Assembly (NCBI RefSeq): GCF_000021945.1
Contig: NC_011831.1
Location: forward strand, 1,749,353 to 1,813,352
Source of the DNA: Chloroflexus aggregans DSM 9485
GTDB lineage: Bacteria > Chloroflexota > Chloroflexia > Chloroflexales > Chloroflexaceae
Direction: 5' to 3'
DNA: 64,000 nt
The translations under genes and the position numbers were made by a program. Positions 54,730 to 63,234 of this stretch are shown here, piece by piece (position 1 is the first letter of the stretch; every line of letters starts with the position of its first letter). The notes under the pieces were generated by a model. That model made no database searches, was not told the origin of the DNA, and saw only the letters and a list, made by a program, of their open reading frames with translations.

Positions 54730-55697
54730 ACGTGAGTTCGGGTTAGGCGATCAAAGCGGGCAAGGTTCCCAAGCCGAGCGAGGGTTTCTTGGGCTGGCGA
54801 CAATACGCGATCACGCCGCAAAGCAGATTGACGAGAACGTTGACTGGACTTCGGTGGCGTGCATGCGCAATCTGCGCAATGTTCTTGCGTTGGTCAATAA
54901 TGGTTTCCACAATCGCCCGTTTGCGACGCAGGATGTTGTCCATCAGCAGCATAAGCGCATGCTTCATGTGCGAGCGAACACCAGGGACCAGTTCGACGCT
55001 GAACGTGCGGAAGAGTTCGTCACGGAGCGCCTTGGAGAGGGAGCCTTTGGCGCCGAACAATGTACCAAAGCGTTTGCGCACCAACGTGGGAACCGGTTTA
55101 CGGTCATCCACATTGCCTGGAGTAAGCATCCGATTGAGGAATTCGCCACGGTCGTTGCAAACCAGATGACGTTTGCAGCCGAACACCCAGTCAGTGGCGG
55201 TGTTGCCACGCGCTGCCAATCCAGCACAGACCTTATGAGCGTGGATTCTGGGGTTGTTGCAGACCGCCAGAGCAGTTGCATCGATACCCGCAATGCCTGT
55301 ACACGTTCCGAAACAGCGTGGGCGCAGGTACCCACACAACGGAACCAGAACGGAAGGAATCAACGCGACAAAACGGTTATATCTGACCAGACCAGGACAT
55401 GCAGCGCGCAGGCGTTCCAGCACATAGTCGGTGTAGGACGCTTTGAAATGACGATAGTGTGACTGATGAAAATGGATCAAAATGGTCATGAGCTCACTCA
55501 CGCTCAGGCTTCTTTCACGCTGCCGCTGAATGTCACCTGCGCTCAACAAGTGGTTCCGCCACACAGGCAGCAAAGACTGGCAACAATCATCGACATCACA
55601 GAACAACTCGATTAGACTATCCATCAGGGGCTCCTTGGAATGCTTGTTTTGATAAATCCAAGTTTACACTAGGGAGCCCCTTATCCCGAATTCACGT
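54730..55697. mobile_element. IS982-family insertion sequence, complete ends
   Basis: 968 bp. The left end ACGTGAGTTCGGGTTAGG matches the inverted right end ACGTGAATTCGGGATAAG at 15 of 18 positions. It is bounded by a TACTTA direct repeat. It carries one transposase gene on the minus strand. On the right, the duplication overlaps the stop codon of the neighbouring membrane-protein gene. Confidence 0.85.
54743..55624 (-). CDS. IS982-family transposase, second catalytic Asp apparently replaced
   Basis: 293-aa DDE transposase. It has the family start [36 protein letters not shown] (first Asp), [12 protein letters not shown], and [20 protein letters not shown] with the catalytic Glu, ending [12 protein letters not shown]. 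Where IS982 members read F-G-D-K-G-Y, this one reads FGAKGSLS (GCC for Ala), so the second catalytic Asp and the Tyr are lost. The reading frame is full length, but activity is doubtful. Other copies in the genome may still supply transposase. Confidence 0.85.
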   Translation of the reverse strand: MDSLIELFCDVDDCCQSLLPVWRNHLLSAGDIQRQRERSLSVSELMTILIHFHQSHYRHFKASYTDYVLERLRAACPGLVRYNRFVALIPSVLVPLCGYLRPRCFGTCTGIAGIDATALAVCNNPRIHAHKVCAGLAARGNTATDWVFGCKRHLVCNDRGEFLNRMLTPGNVDDRKPVPTLVRKRFGTLFGAKGSLSKALRDELFRTFSVELVPGVRSHMKHALMLLMDNILRRKRAIVETIIDQRKNIAQIAHARHRSPVNVLVNLLCGVIAYCRQPKKPSLGLGTLPALIA

Positions 55698-55703
55698 TAC
55701 TTA
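55698..55703. repeat. Target-site duplication, right copy
   Basis: TACTTA, matching 54724-54729. Its last three bases are the complement of the TAA stop codon of the membrane-protein gene. Confidence 0.7.
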
Positions 55704-56348
55704 CTGCGGTTTGCTACTATCTGGTGGGGTTTCCGGCATCGGCAATAATGGTGCAACCGGTGCAACCAGCCGATCAACAATCGCACTCAAACGAGTGAAC
55801 TGAGGGCCTAGCTCGGTCTCGACCAAGGGAATATTGACCGGTACATCGAGTTCGACCGGGATCGATGTCACCAGCTTCACACTCATGTTCAAATCAACCG
55901 GCAATTCAAGACCTGCCGGTAAGACAATCGCTACACTGGCATTGAGATTACCACCACCACCGGGAAACGTAATTTGGGCCGGTGCTTGCAGCGAAACCGG
56001 TTCGGTGAGGGTGACCACATTCCGCTCGGTCATGATGGTTGCGCGATTGATCGGGACATCTAGTTCGATTGGGAGACGGGTGCTGAGCGGCACTGTATAT
56101 ACGATCGTTGCTGTTTCAAGATGATTAACAACATCTTGTAGCTCGGCCAAATTGTTGGCGGCAAAGGCCGGCAAACTATCGGCCAATTGTGCAACTTGAC
56201 GTTGGTTCATGACCAGAATCCCGATCACAACCCCCAACACCACCAACAAGACTGCGTTCATAATAAACGATGTCCAAATCATCGCCTTGTACAAAGGGGC
56301 AATACGTGCATAGCGCTTTGGGGTCTGCGTTGTGGTTTCGCTGCTCAT
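55701..56348 (-). CDS. Single-pass membrane protein of unknown function
   Basis: 215 aa: a cytoplasmic tail, one membrane helix (WTSFIMNAVLLVVLGVVIGI), a short helical linker and an external region built of repeated beta strands with the pattern LPIELDVPINR, VPVELDVPVNIPLVETELG. The repeats of ELDVP-type segments suggest an amphipathic beta structure. The start at 56348 has AGGAGG 7 bp upstream. The IS982 element is inserted immediately after the stop. I do not recognise the family. Confidence 0.75.
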   Translation of the reverse strand: MSSETTTQTPKRYARIAPLYKAMIWTSFIMNAVLLVVLGVVIGILVMNQRQVAQLADSLPAFAANNLAELQDVVNHLETATIVYTVPLSTRLPIELDVPINRATIMTERNVVTLTEPVSLQAPAQITFPGGGGNLNASVAIVLPAGLELPVDLNMSVKLVTSIPVELDVPVNIPLVETELGPQFTRLSAIVDRLVAPVAPLLPMPETPPDSSKPQ

Positions 56349-56409
56349 GGTACCTCCTACACCTACATATTGAGAGGAATAATACCATGCCCATTCGTAG
56401 ATGCAAGAG

Positions 56410-56437
56410 TTGCACAATCGCCATTTTGGCGTATAAT
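56410..56437 (+). promoter_or_regulatory. Promoter of the SRP RNA gene
   Basis: TTGCAC (56410-56415), 16-bp spacer, perfect TATAAT (56432-56437). The expected start near 56444 coincides with the first base of the RNA's terminal stem. Confidence 0.7.
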
Positions 56438-56443
56438 GAGACA

Positions 56444-56529
56444 GTGCCGCGAACGGCAGATACTTGCGGAACCCCGCCAGGACCGAAAGGTAGCAACGGT
56501 ACGCGAGTTCCTCTGGGTGTTCGCGGCAC
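56444..56529 (+). ncRNA. ffs: Signal recognition particle RNA, small (4.5S-like) type
   Basis: 86-nt hairpin RNA. The ends GTGCCGCGAAC and GTTCGCGGCAC form an 11-bp closing stem. The apical domain carries CCGCCAGGACCGAAAGGTAG followed by CAACGG, which fits the conserved SRP core: asymmetric loop with AGCAA on the 3' side and a GAAA tetraloop closed by CC/GG. It would bind Ffh and target membrane proteins cotranslationally. The adjoining gene orientation does not suggest cotranscription. A run of T occurs just after the end (GTTTT at 56532). Confidence 0.88.
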
Positions 56530-56711
56530 AGTGTTTTGGCAGCGACACTGGCGATCCTCGAAACACAAGCATCGCGCCCGCACCGGCCCAACAGCGACAC
56601 TGGCGACCCTCGGAACCCGGCCACCTCGTCTGCACGGGATTATGTGCGCGGCGCGCTATTTGCGCAGACACAATAGCTTCTCTGGGAACACAAGCATCGC
56701 GCCCGCACCGG
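56530..56711. repeat. Short dispersed direct repeats downstream of the SRP RNA
   Basis: CAGCGACACTGGCGA(T/C)CCTCG occurs at 56540 and 56592; AACACAAGCATCGCGCCCGC, extending to ACCGG, occurs at 56562 and 56687. Several inverted short matches are also present. This GC-rich stretch has no gene and looks like a patch of intergenic repeat elements. Confidence 0.65.
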
Positions 56712-56742
56712 CGCATGCGCGGCGTTTTGCTTGCGACACTTG

Positions 56743-59700
56743 CTACGCCCGATCATCGGCAACGATCGCCGTCGCCAGATCGGCCAGCAACGGGGTCCCA
56801 CCGATTCGTTGCAAGAGAGGGATGACCAGCTCAAGTGCATGAAACATCTCTTCACGCCCCACCGCGGCCTTTGCCAATGTTGTTGCCAAGCGCGCCAAGG
56901 TCATGGGATCGGTAGGATCAAGGGCCACAATAATTGCCAGTTCGGCGCGTACCCGCTCATTCCGGCGGCGGATGCGACGGGCGATCTTAGCCGCAGTCGC
57001 CAACTCACCGCGTTCGGCGAGGGCTACCACCAGGGCTGCACGATACCGGCTACGTACCTCACCGATCAGCAGCTCATCGGCCAGTTGGTCGGCCAGCGTG
57101 GCATCGGTCGTTGCTAACAACGGTGCGATCAGCACTAAGGCACGTCCCCGCTCAGCAGGCACCTCGATCGCACGAATCATTGATACAGCGGTGAGTACAT
57201 CACCGGAACGCGCGCGAGTAATGGCCAAATCGGCGCTAGTACGCGCACGCTGATCGGCAGCAACAATCGCCATTGCCTGCGCCATTGCCGATTCCCAATC
57301 ACCGATAGAAGCCAACGTGCGCGCAATCTCATCGCGTGCCCAATCTCGCTCATCGTCATCGGTCATCTGGGCCAACACAGCCTGCGCTCCGGCATAATCA
57401 CCTGCCTGTACACAAGCAACCGCAACCCGCGACAAGGCCCGTTCCAGTTCTTCCCCGCGTAACTGATTGGCTATCGCCAATGCCCGATCCTTACGACCAA
57501 TCGCTGCATGGGCCGAAGCAAGAGCAGCCAACAATATCGGACGATCCTCGCCTTGGAGGGCATCTATCTCGCGCGTTGCTCGTTCGGTAGCAAGATTAGC
57601 AACCAACCCTTGCAACAACACGCGCAACTCGAGCAACGTCGTCACACGCAACTCACGATTGCTGATCCGCTCAGCCGCTGCCAATGCATCACCATCCTTT
57701 TCGGCGTGTGCAAAGACGCGGGCCAGGCGAGCTAAACCGCGATCACGCTGATGTTGGCCGGGTAACGCCATAATTCGGCGCAACGCAGCCTCTTCATCAC
57801 GCAAGGCCACCTCGCAAGCCAGCTCAATCTCGGCCCAGGCGCGTGCAGTCTCTACCTTCAGCTCGTCCAACATCATCGCACCGCGCGGATCACCGATCCG
57901 TTCTAAGGCAACCGCCACCTCGGCCTGCGCCCACGCAGCCCGATTTTCGTGCAGAATGGAGCGTGACAAACGCCATGCCCGGTCGTACTGACCATCTTCA
58001 AGTAAGCGTCGTATCACCAACGTCTCAACCTGGGCACGGCGTTCGAGTAGATCGATCAACTCCGCACAGGCTAAAGCCCGATCAACATCACCGGCTATCA
58101 AGCAAGCAGTAGCCAGCGCCTCGATAGCTTGATCACGAACGTCACGCCAAGCCCGCGAAACCGGCTGTGCTTCGAGGTCAAGTGCCCGAGAAAGGAGACG
58201 CATCGCGGCGCTACGCATATTAACGCTATAACACGCCTCACCGAGCTGGCGCAACACAGCCGCTTTTGGGACACCATCGGGCAACTGCTCAACGATCGCC
58301 GTTACCCGGCGCAAACTCCCTTCACGTCCACCGGTTTGAACAGCGGTGAGAAAGGCAGCAACCACAACATCGCCGGTAAGTTGCCGCGCGCGGGTAGCAA
58401 GTGTACCGGTGATGGCAGCAATCCGCGCTAAATCCAACGGCGAACCGGCTGCGGCATCGTACAGCATCCAACCGGCATCCCGCAGCGCGCCGGCTATTCC
58501 TTCACGCAATTCTCGTTCACGCAACCAAGTTGTTGGGTTGGCCGTAGGCAAATGAGCCGGACGCTGGGCAGGAGGACATAACGCTGTGTGGCGGGCCAAT
58601 TGGCGTCCTAGATAACGGTTCGTCAAATCGAGCGGGTTTTGTTTGAGCCGTTCGGCGTACCAACGGGCCAGCTCTCCGTGTGCAGCATTCATCTCGTGCG
58701 CAGCGTGACGGGCCAAAAACAAGCGCACCGCGCGATGCGCATAGCGCACGAGCAAAATCGTATCATCCTCACTCAGTCGGCGTAGATTGATATGGACGAG
58801 ACCCTGTTCTTCCCAGCGGTCGAGAATGAGATGTGGGTGTTCGGCACTAACTTCGGCTAACACCGTCATCGGCAACGGTTCACCCGCGGCGGCCAACAAA
58901 ACGGCCAATCGTTGCTCGGTTCGACTAAGCGACTGCCACCACTGCTGCAACAGATGATCGAGATCGGGTGGCAAATTTGCCACATCAAGCAAACCAAGGT
59001 GGAGCCAGCGTTCAGCCCAACTCAGATAGAGCAGATTACCGCGGGCTGCCAAAACAAGCGGTTTGCGCCAGCCTGGTGGGCAATTACGGCGTTCGAGCAA
59101 CGACGCTTGGGTTTGGAAAAGGGCACTATCGGCCTTTGGCAAGACAATTCGCGCATCAGGCTCGATTGGCAATGAACCGTGGACGAGCAGTGTCACACCG
59201 GCAGGCAGATCGAGCGGTAGTGGTAACGGCAGTGAGCGCAAGGGCTGTCGATCACGGTTAGGCGCGCTGACCAGTAGCACCAGTGGTCGATTCGGATCGA
59301 CGACTTCGGCCAAAAGCCGTTCAAAAGTGGCAGGGTCGGTTAATGCAGCAGGATCGACCAAAGGCAAAGAAGGGCGGCGTAGTGCGGCGATTTGGGCGTA
59401 GAATGCCAGTGCCCCGCCGCCATCATCATCATCGGCCAGCCAGAGTGGCCACTCAGCGCGCACTGCCAACTGGGCGAGCAACGTCGTCGCTCCGCTCCCC
59501 ATTGGTGCGTCGAGAGCAATCACGCCATGTTGTTCGCGCAGCATCGTGCAGACAGCTTCGAGCAACGCCGGTCGCTCAATAGCGGAGCGCAAGCAGGCAT
59601 GGACTCGTTCCTGCTGAGTCCGCAACGCCGGCGCCACCATGGCGTATAACTCACTAAATTGCTCAACAGCGCGAAAAGCGCACGGTATTATAGGCGTCAT
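56743..59700 (-). CDS. Large helical-repeat protein with an ATPase-like N-terminal domain lacking the Walker A lysine
   Basis: 985 aa. The N-terminal 350 residues resemble a STAND/AAA-type module: GVIALDAPMGSGATTLLAQL at the P-loop position, where GSGAT replaces G-x-G-K-S/T, then VLLVSAPNRD and a winged-helix-like LSRTEQRLAVLLAAAG. The remaining 600 residues are Ala/Leu/Arg-rich TPR-like helical repeats (for example GDVDRALACAELIDLLERR, GDYAGAQAVLAQM). Without the Lys, ATP hydrolysis is unlikely. Probably a scaffold. A TATAGT box lies 10 bp before the first ATG, so the true start may be ATG at 59640. Confidence 0.75.
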   Translation of the reverse strand: MTPIIPCAFRAVEQFSELYAMVAPALRTQQERVHACLRSAIERPALLEAVCTMLREQHGVIALDAPMGSGATTLLAQLAVRAEWPLWLADDDDGGGALAFYAQIAALRRPSLPLVDPAALTDPATFERLLAEVVDPNRPLVLLVSAPNRDRQPLRSLPLPLPLDLPAGVTLLVHGSLPIEPDARIVLPKADSALFQTQASLLERRNCPPGWRKPLVLAARGNLLYLSWAERWLHLGLLDVANLPPDLDHLLQQWWQSLSRTEQRLAVLLAAAGEPLPMTVLAEVSAEHPHLILDRWEEQGLVHINLRRLSEDDTILLVRYAHRAVRLFLARHAAHEMNAAHGELARWYAERLKQNPLDLTNRYLGRQLARHTALCPPAQRPAHLPTANPTTWLRERELREGIAGALRDAGWMLYDAAAGSPLDLARIAAITGTLATRARQLTGDVVVAAFLTAVQTGGREGSLRRVTAIVEQLPDGVPKAAVLRQLGEACYSVNMRSAAMRLLSRALDLEAQPVSRAWRDVRDQAIEALATACLIAGDVDRALACAELIDLLERRAQVETLVIRRLLEDGQYDRAWRLSRSILHENRAAWAQAEVAVALERIGDPRGAMMLDELKVETARAWAEIELACEVALRDEEAALRRIMALPGQHQRDRGLARLARVFAHAEKDGDALAAAERISNRELRVTTLLELRVLLQGLVANLATERATREIDALQGEDRPILLAALASAHAAIGRKDRALAIANQLRGEELERALSRVAVACVQAGDYAGAQAVLAQMTDDDERDWARDEIARTLASIGDWESAMAQAMAIVAADQRARTSADLAITRARSGDVLTAVSMIRAIEVPAERGRALVLIAPLLATTDATLADQLADELLIGEVRSRYRAALVVALAERGELATAAKIARRIRRRNERVRAELAIIVALDPTDPMTLARLATTLAKAAVGREEMFHALELVIPLLQRIGGTPLLADLATAIVADDRA

Positions 59701-59785
59701 CGATCATGTACTATACCACACCCTTCCTAAAACAGGATACGGGCACAGCAGTACTGTGCCCGCATCAACCAACCTGGCAGCAGTC

Positions 59786-60184
59786 TTACTTAATCTCAAC
59801 CACTGCACCGACCTCAGTCAGCTTCGCCTTAGCTGCCTCGGCCTCTTCCTTGCTGACACCTTCGCGAACCGGCTTGGGCGCACCTTCAACCAAATCCTTC
59901 GCTTCCTTCAGGCCAAGGCTGGTCAGCTCACGCACGACCTTAATGACCTGAATCTTGTTGGGGCCGGCCTCTTTGAGGATAACATCGAACTCGGTCTTCT
60001 CCTCAGCCGGTGCAGCGGCGGCAGCACCGTCACCGGCGGCAGCCACCGGCGCAGCAACACCCATCGCCATCACCGGCGCAGCGGCGGTCACGCCCCACTT
60101 CTCCTCCATCTTCTTCTTCAGCTCAACCAGTTCGAGGACATTGAGGCCCTCGATCATCTCGATAATCGTATCAATCTTCGACAT
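59786..60184 (-). CDS. rplL: 50S ribosomal protein L7/L12
   Basis: 132-aa stalk protein that recruits translation GTPases. N-terminal dimerisation helices ([20 protein letters not shown]), an Ala-rich hinge and the conserved C-terminal domain ([36 protein letters not shown]). The hinge contains long runs of Ala and Gly. It follows rplJ by 113 bp as in most bacteria. Confidence 0.97.
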   Translation of the reverse strand: MSKIDTIIEMIEGLNVLELVELKKKMEEKWGVTAAAPVMAMGVAAPVAAAGDGAAAAAPAEEKTEFDVILKEAGPNKIQVIKVVRELTSLGLKEAKDLVEGAPKPVREGVSKEEAEAAKAKLTEVGAVVEIK

Positions 60185-60297
60185 AGCTTGTACACTCCTT
60201 TACGTGATAGATGAATTATTGCACGGATACAACACGCTGTGTCATCACATTGCGCACCATAGCCCCACAATGCTATAAGAACTAGCACACGGTGCTA

Positions 60298-60843
60298 CTA
60301 CGATGAACTTTGCGGTTGCAACTGATCGATGCGTGCCTGTAGAACATACAGCACATTCGAGATTGCGGCGTTAAGCACGCCAACCACTCCTGAGACCGGC
60401 GCAGCAATCCCACCGACAACTTGAGCGAGGGCTTGTTCGCGCGAGGGCAGCTTGGTCACCTGCTCTAATGCATCAGCGGGAAGCAATGCCTGACCGAGCA
60501 GCGCACCGCGAACGGTAAAGCTCTTGTTACCCGACTTCAGATAATCGAGCAGCGCCTTTGCCACTTTAGCAACATCATCATAGGCAAACGTAACCGCAGT
60601 CGGCCCGGCGAGCAGTGGATCAAGTGCGCCACGCCCGGTATGGTTGGCTGCAATCTTAAGCAACGTATTCTTCGCGACAACCACCTCACCACCGTGCTCG
60701 CGCAACTTGCGGCGCAGTTCGGTCATATCGGCTACCGACATACCACGGCCTTCGCCGCGATAATCGGCCACGACCACCAACTGAGCGCGGCTCAGCTTTT
60801 CGGTCAACTCCTGAACCGTCTCAATTTTACGCTGTGTTGGCAT
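60298..60843 (-). CDS. rplJ: 50S ribosomal protein L10
   Basis: 181-aa uL10 that anchors L12 dimers to 23S rRNA. It has VVADYRGEGRGMSVADMTEL, VVAKNTLLKIAA and a C-terminal helix for L12 binding. The preceding 222-nt leader with an attenuator hairpin suggests autoregulation by the L10-L12 complex. AGGAGG lies 8 bp before the start. Confidence 0.96.
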   Translation of the reverse strand: MPTQRKIETVQELTEKLSRAQLVVVADYRGEGRGMSVADMTELRRKLREHGGEVVVAKNTLLKIAANHTGRGALDPLLAGPTAVTFAYDDVAKVAKALLDYLKSGNKSFTVRGALLGQALLPADALEQVTKLPSREQALAQVVGGIAAPVSGVVGVLNAAISNVLYVLQARIDQLQPQSSS

Positions 60844-61065
60844 CTATTTCACCTCCTCTCTGGTTGAAATACAACAAAAAACGGTCGCTTGCATCCTGAG
60901 ACCAAGCGACCGAGAACGGCGCAGCAAATGCTGCACACTATTGACAGAACGAGCACATTGCTCACACCTATCACATCTCAGACGCCACCTCGGCCGGTGC
61001 CCAATAGAGCATTACGAGCACCTGCTCACCGGCTGTCTCAGGCAGCTAAGAGATTAAACTATCGA
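60844..61065 (-). promoter_or_regulatory. rplJ leader with attenuator hairpin (L10-leader type)
   Basis: The 222-nt interval between rplA and rplJ is long for this operon and contains, on the minus strand, a 10-bp stem CGGTCGCTTG/CAAGCGACCG (60912-60882) followed by six T, 32 bp before the rplJ start. That is a textbook intrinsic terminator inside an operon, consistent with attenuation by L10-L12 binding to an upstream fold. A pairing partner upstream was not traced in detail. Confidence 0.7.
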
Positions 61066-61779
61066 TTACAGCTTCAGATTCTGGACCGCCACCAGATCGA
61101 CCGGCACACCGGGACCCATAGTGCTGGTCAACGTCACACTCCGAATATAGGTACCCTTTGCGCCACTCGGCTTTGCCGCTTTCACCGCCTCCATCAGAGC
61201 GGCCAGATTCTCGCTCAACTGCTGAGAGGTGAAGCTTACCTTCCCAATCGCAACGTGAAGAATACCGGTCTTATCATTACGGATCTCAACGCGACCACCT
61301 TTCACTTCACGGATAGTACGCGCCAGATCAGCCGGTTGCACCACCGTTCCGCTCTTGGGGTTCGGCATCAAGCCACGCGGACCCAACTTACGACCGATAC
61401 GTCCCACCTTGCCCATCATATCGGGAGTAGCAATCGCCACATCGAAATCGAAGAAATTCTCACGGTCGATGCGAGCAATCAGATCATCGCTCCCGGCGTA
61501 ATCAGCACCGGCATCGAGAGCCGTTTGCAACGCCTCACCTTGGGCAAAAACCAAAACTCGCACCGTCTTACCGGTACCGTGCGGCAAGGCAACGGTAGTG
61601 CGGATATTCTGATCGGCGTGGCGTGGATCAATACCAAGACGCAAATGAGCCTCGACGGTGGCGTCAAACTTCGTATAGGAAGTTTCCTTCACTAACGCAA
61701 TTGCTTCGGCGGGTGTATAGAAGCGTGAGCGATCAACTTTCGCCAGTGCAGCGAGATATTTTTTTCCGTGCTTCGGCAT
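61066..61779 (-). CDS. rplA: 50S ribosomal protein L1
   Basis: 237-aa uL1 of the L1 stalk, with KFDATVEAHLRLGIDPRHAD near the N-terminus, MMGKVGRIGRKLGPRGLMPN and the C-terminal GTYIRSVTLTSTMGPGVPVD. Start ATG at 61779 has GGAG 7 bp upstream. Only 60 bp separate it from rplK. Confidence 0.97.
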   Translation of the reverse strand: MPKHGKKYLAALAKVDRSRFYTPAEAIALVKETSYTKFDATVEAHLRLGIDPRHADQNIRTTVALPHGTGKTVRVLVFAQGEALQTALDAGADYAGSDDLIARIDRENFFDFDVAIATPDMMGKVGRIGRKLGPRGLMPNPKSGTVVQPADLARTIREVKGGRVEIRNDKTGILHVAIGKVSFTSQQLSENLAALMEAVKAAKPSGAKGTYIRSVTLTSTMGPGVPVDLVAVQNLKL

Positions 61780-61839
61780 AGTACAACTCCGGGTGGTGAT
61801 GGCGGACCGTAGAGCGATCCTCCCACCAACTAACAACAC

Positions 61840-62265
61840 TTAATCAACGATCTTGATCCCCATACTGCGTGCAGTACCGGCAATAATTCGCTCAGCCGCC
61901 TCAATATCGTTTGCATTCATATCAGGCAGCTTTTGCTGGGCAATCTGTCGCAACTGGGCGCGGGTAATCGTACCGACCGGATTACGCTTCGGATTACTCG
62001 AACCCTTTTGCACACCGGCAGCCTTGCGTAACAAATCGGCAGCAGGAGGAGTCAGGAGGCGAGCGACGAAGGAGCGATCGCTATAGATCGAAATCTCAAC
62101 CGGAACAATGCTACCGGCTTGCGAAGCCGATTTCTCATTGTACTCCTTCACGAACGCCATGATATTGATACCGTACTGACCAAGTGCAGGACCGACGGGC
62201 GGAGCCGGGGTCGCCTTGCCAGCCGGTAATTGCAGCTTTACAACTGCGACAAGTTTCTTTGCCAC
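61840..62265 (-). CDS. rplK: 50S ribosomal protein L11
   Basis: 141-aa uL11 of the GTPase centre. [20 protein letters not shown] is the conserved N-terminal segment and the C-terminal domain carries [24 protein letters not shown] start at 62265 gives the exact family length and has AAGGAG upstream; longer frames have no such support. Confidence 0.96.
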   Translation of the reverse strand: MAKKLVAVVKLQLPAGKATPAPPVGPALGQYGINIMAFVKEYNEKSASQAGSIVPVEISIYSDRSFVARLLTPPAADLLRKAAGVQKGSSNPKRNPVGTITRAQLRQIAQQKLPDMNANDIEAAERIIAGTARSMGIKIVD

Positions 62266-62348
62266 GACACTACTCCTTACATAACGGGAGACATTGGTCC
62301 GCCTCCCTCCCTCGCGCAACCGGCGAGGTCACGGACAGAGAAACAACG

Positions 62349-62912
62349 CTACTCAACCAGTTTCGTTACCTGCAAGAAATCAAGCTCAACCGGCGCTTCC
62401 CGACCAAAGAACGAGACCAGTACGCGCACCCGACCACGCTCGTGGTCGATAGAATCGACGATCCCTTCAAAATCGGTGAACGGACCATCGATAATCTTAA
62501 CTGCCTGCCCCTTCTGGTAGCTAACACGCACTTTAGGTGTTTCACCTTCCATTTGGCGCAGGATAGCTTTTACCTCTTCATCATCCAGTGGCGTTGGTTT
62601 ATTCCCATGCCCGACAAAGCTCGTAACTCCCGGTGTATTGCGAACCACGTACCACGAGTCGTCGGTCAGGCGCATTTGCACCAGCACGTACCCGGGATAG
62701 ATTTTCTTATTGACCGTGCGACGTTGGCCGTTTTTAATCTCAATCTCTTCTTCAGTCGGCACAATCACCCGAAAAATCTGGTCTTGCATCTCCATTGAAG
62801 CGATACGATGCTCCAGATTTTTCTTGACTTTGTTTTCGTAGCCTGAATACGTATGGATCACGTACCAGCGCCGATCATCGGCCTCTTTGTCTTTGTTTTT
62901 TTCCTCAGACAT
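62349..62912 (-). CDS. nusG: Transcription termination/antitermination protein NusG
   Basis: 187 aa. NGN domain (RWYVIHTYSGYENKVKKNLE, YPGYVLVQMRLTDDSWYVVR) and a C-terminal KOW domain (KGQAVKIIDGPFTDFEGIVD). It couples RNA polymerase to Rho or the ribosome. The N-terminus carries an extra charged stretch (SEEKNKDKEADD). It sits between secE and rplK as usual. Confidence 0.97.
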   Translation of the reverse strand: MSEEKNKDKEADDRRWYVIHTYSGYENKVKKNLEHRIASMEMQDQIFRVIVPTEEEIEIKNGQRRTVNKKIYPGYVLVQMRLTDDSWYVVRNTPGVTSFVGHGNKPTPLDDEEVKAILRQMEGETPKVRVSYQKGQAVKIIDGPFTDFEGIVDSIDHERGRVRVLVSFFGREAPVELDFLQVTKLVE

Positions 62913-62935
62913 GGGCAGCCCCTGTTCGCGAACAG

Positions 62936-63163
62936 CTACTGGACGAGGCTTACAAGGCTCGTGTAGAGGAATGTGAAAATGGTATCACCGATAAAGAGCA
63001 GCAATCCGATCACGATCGACACTGACACCACGAGCACTGTAAGGCGAATCGTCTCTTCGCGGCTTGGCCAAACAACTTGCCGTAACTCGCTGCGCGTTTC
63101 GCGAAACGTGCGGACGAGGATGTTTTCCTGAATATCGCGCTCTGTATCTTTGGCCACGGCCAT
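62936..63163 (-). CDS. secE: Preprotein translocase subunit SecE
   Basis: 75-aa single-helix type: a cytoplasmic amphipathic helix (FRETRSELRQVVWPSREETI) with the conserved VWPSREE motif, then one membrane segment (VLVVSVSIVIGLLLFIGDTI). It clamps SecY. It lies 23 bp before nusG. Confidence 0.95.
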   Translation of the reverse strand: MAVAKDTERDIQENILVRTFRETRSELRQVVWPSREETIRLTVLVVSVSIVIGLLLFIGDTIFTFLYTSLVSLVQ

Positions 63164-63234
63164 TGTATACCCTTCACTCTGAAGCTACCGACGGCGCTAC
63201 ACCGCCAGCAGCTTCGCGAATCCGGCATCAGATA

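Noticed and set aside
56187-56842. Frames over the SRP RNA and following repeats
   Set aside because: They cross an RNA gene and repeat words and have no protein character.
63164-63234. tRNA-Trp between tuf and secE
   Set aside because: No cloverleaf can be drawn; only a short GAAGCT/AGCTTC dyad is present.
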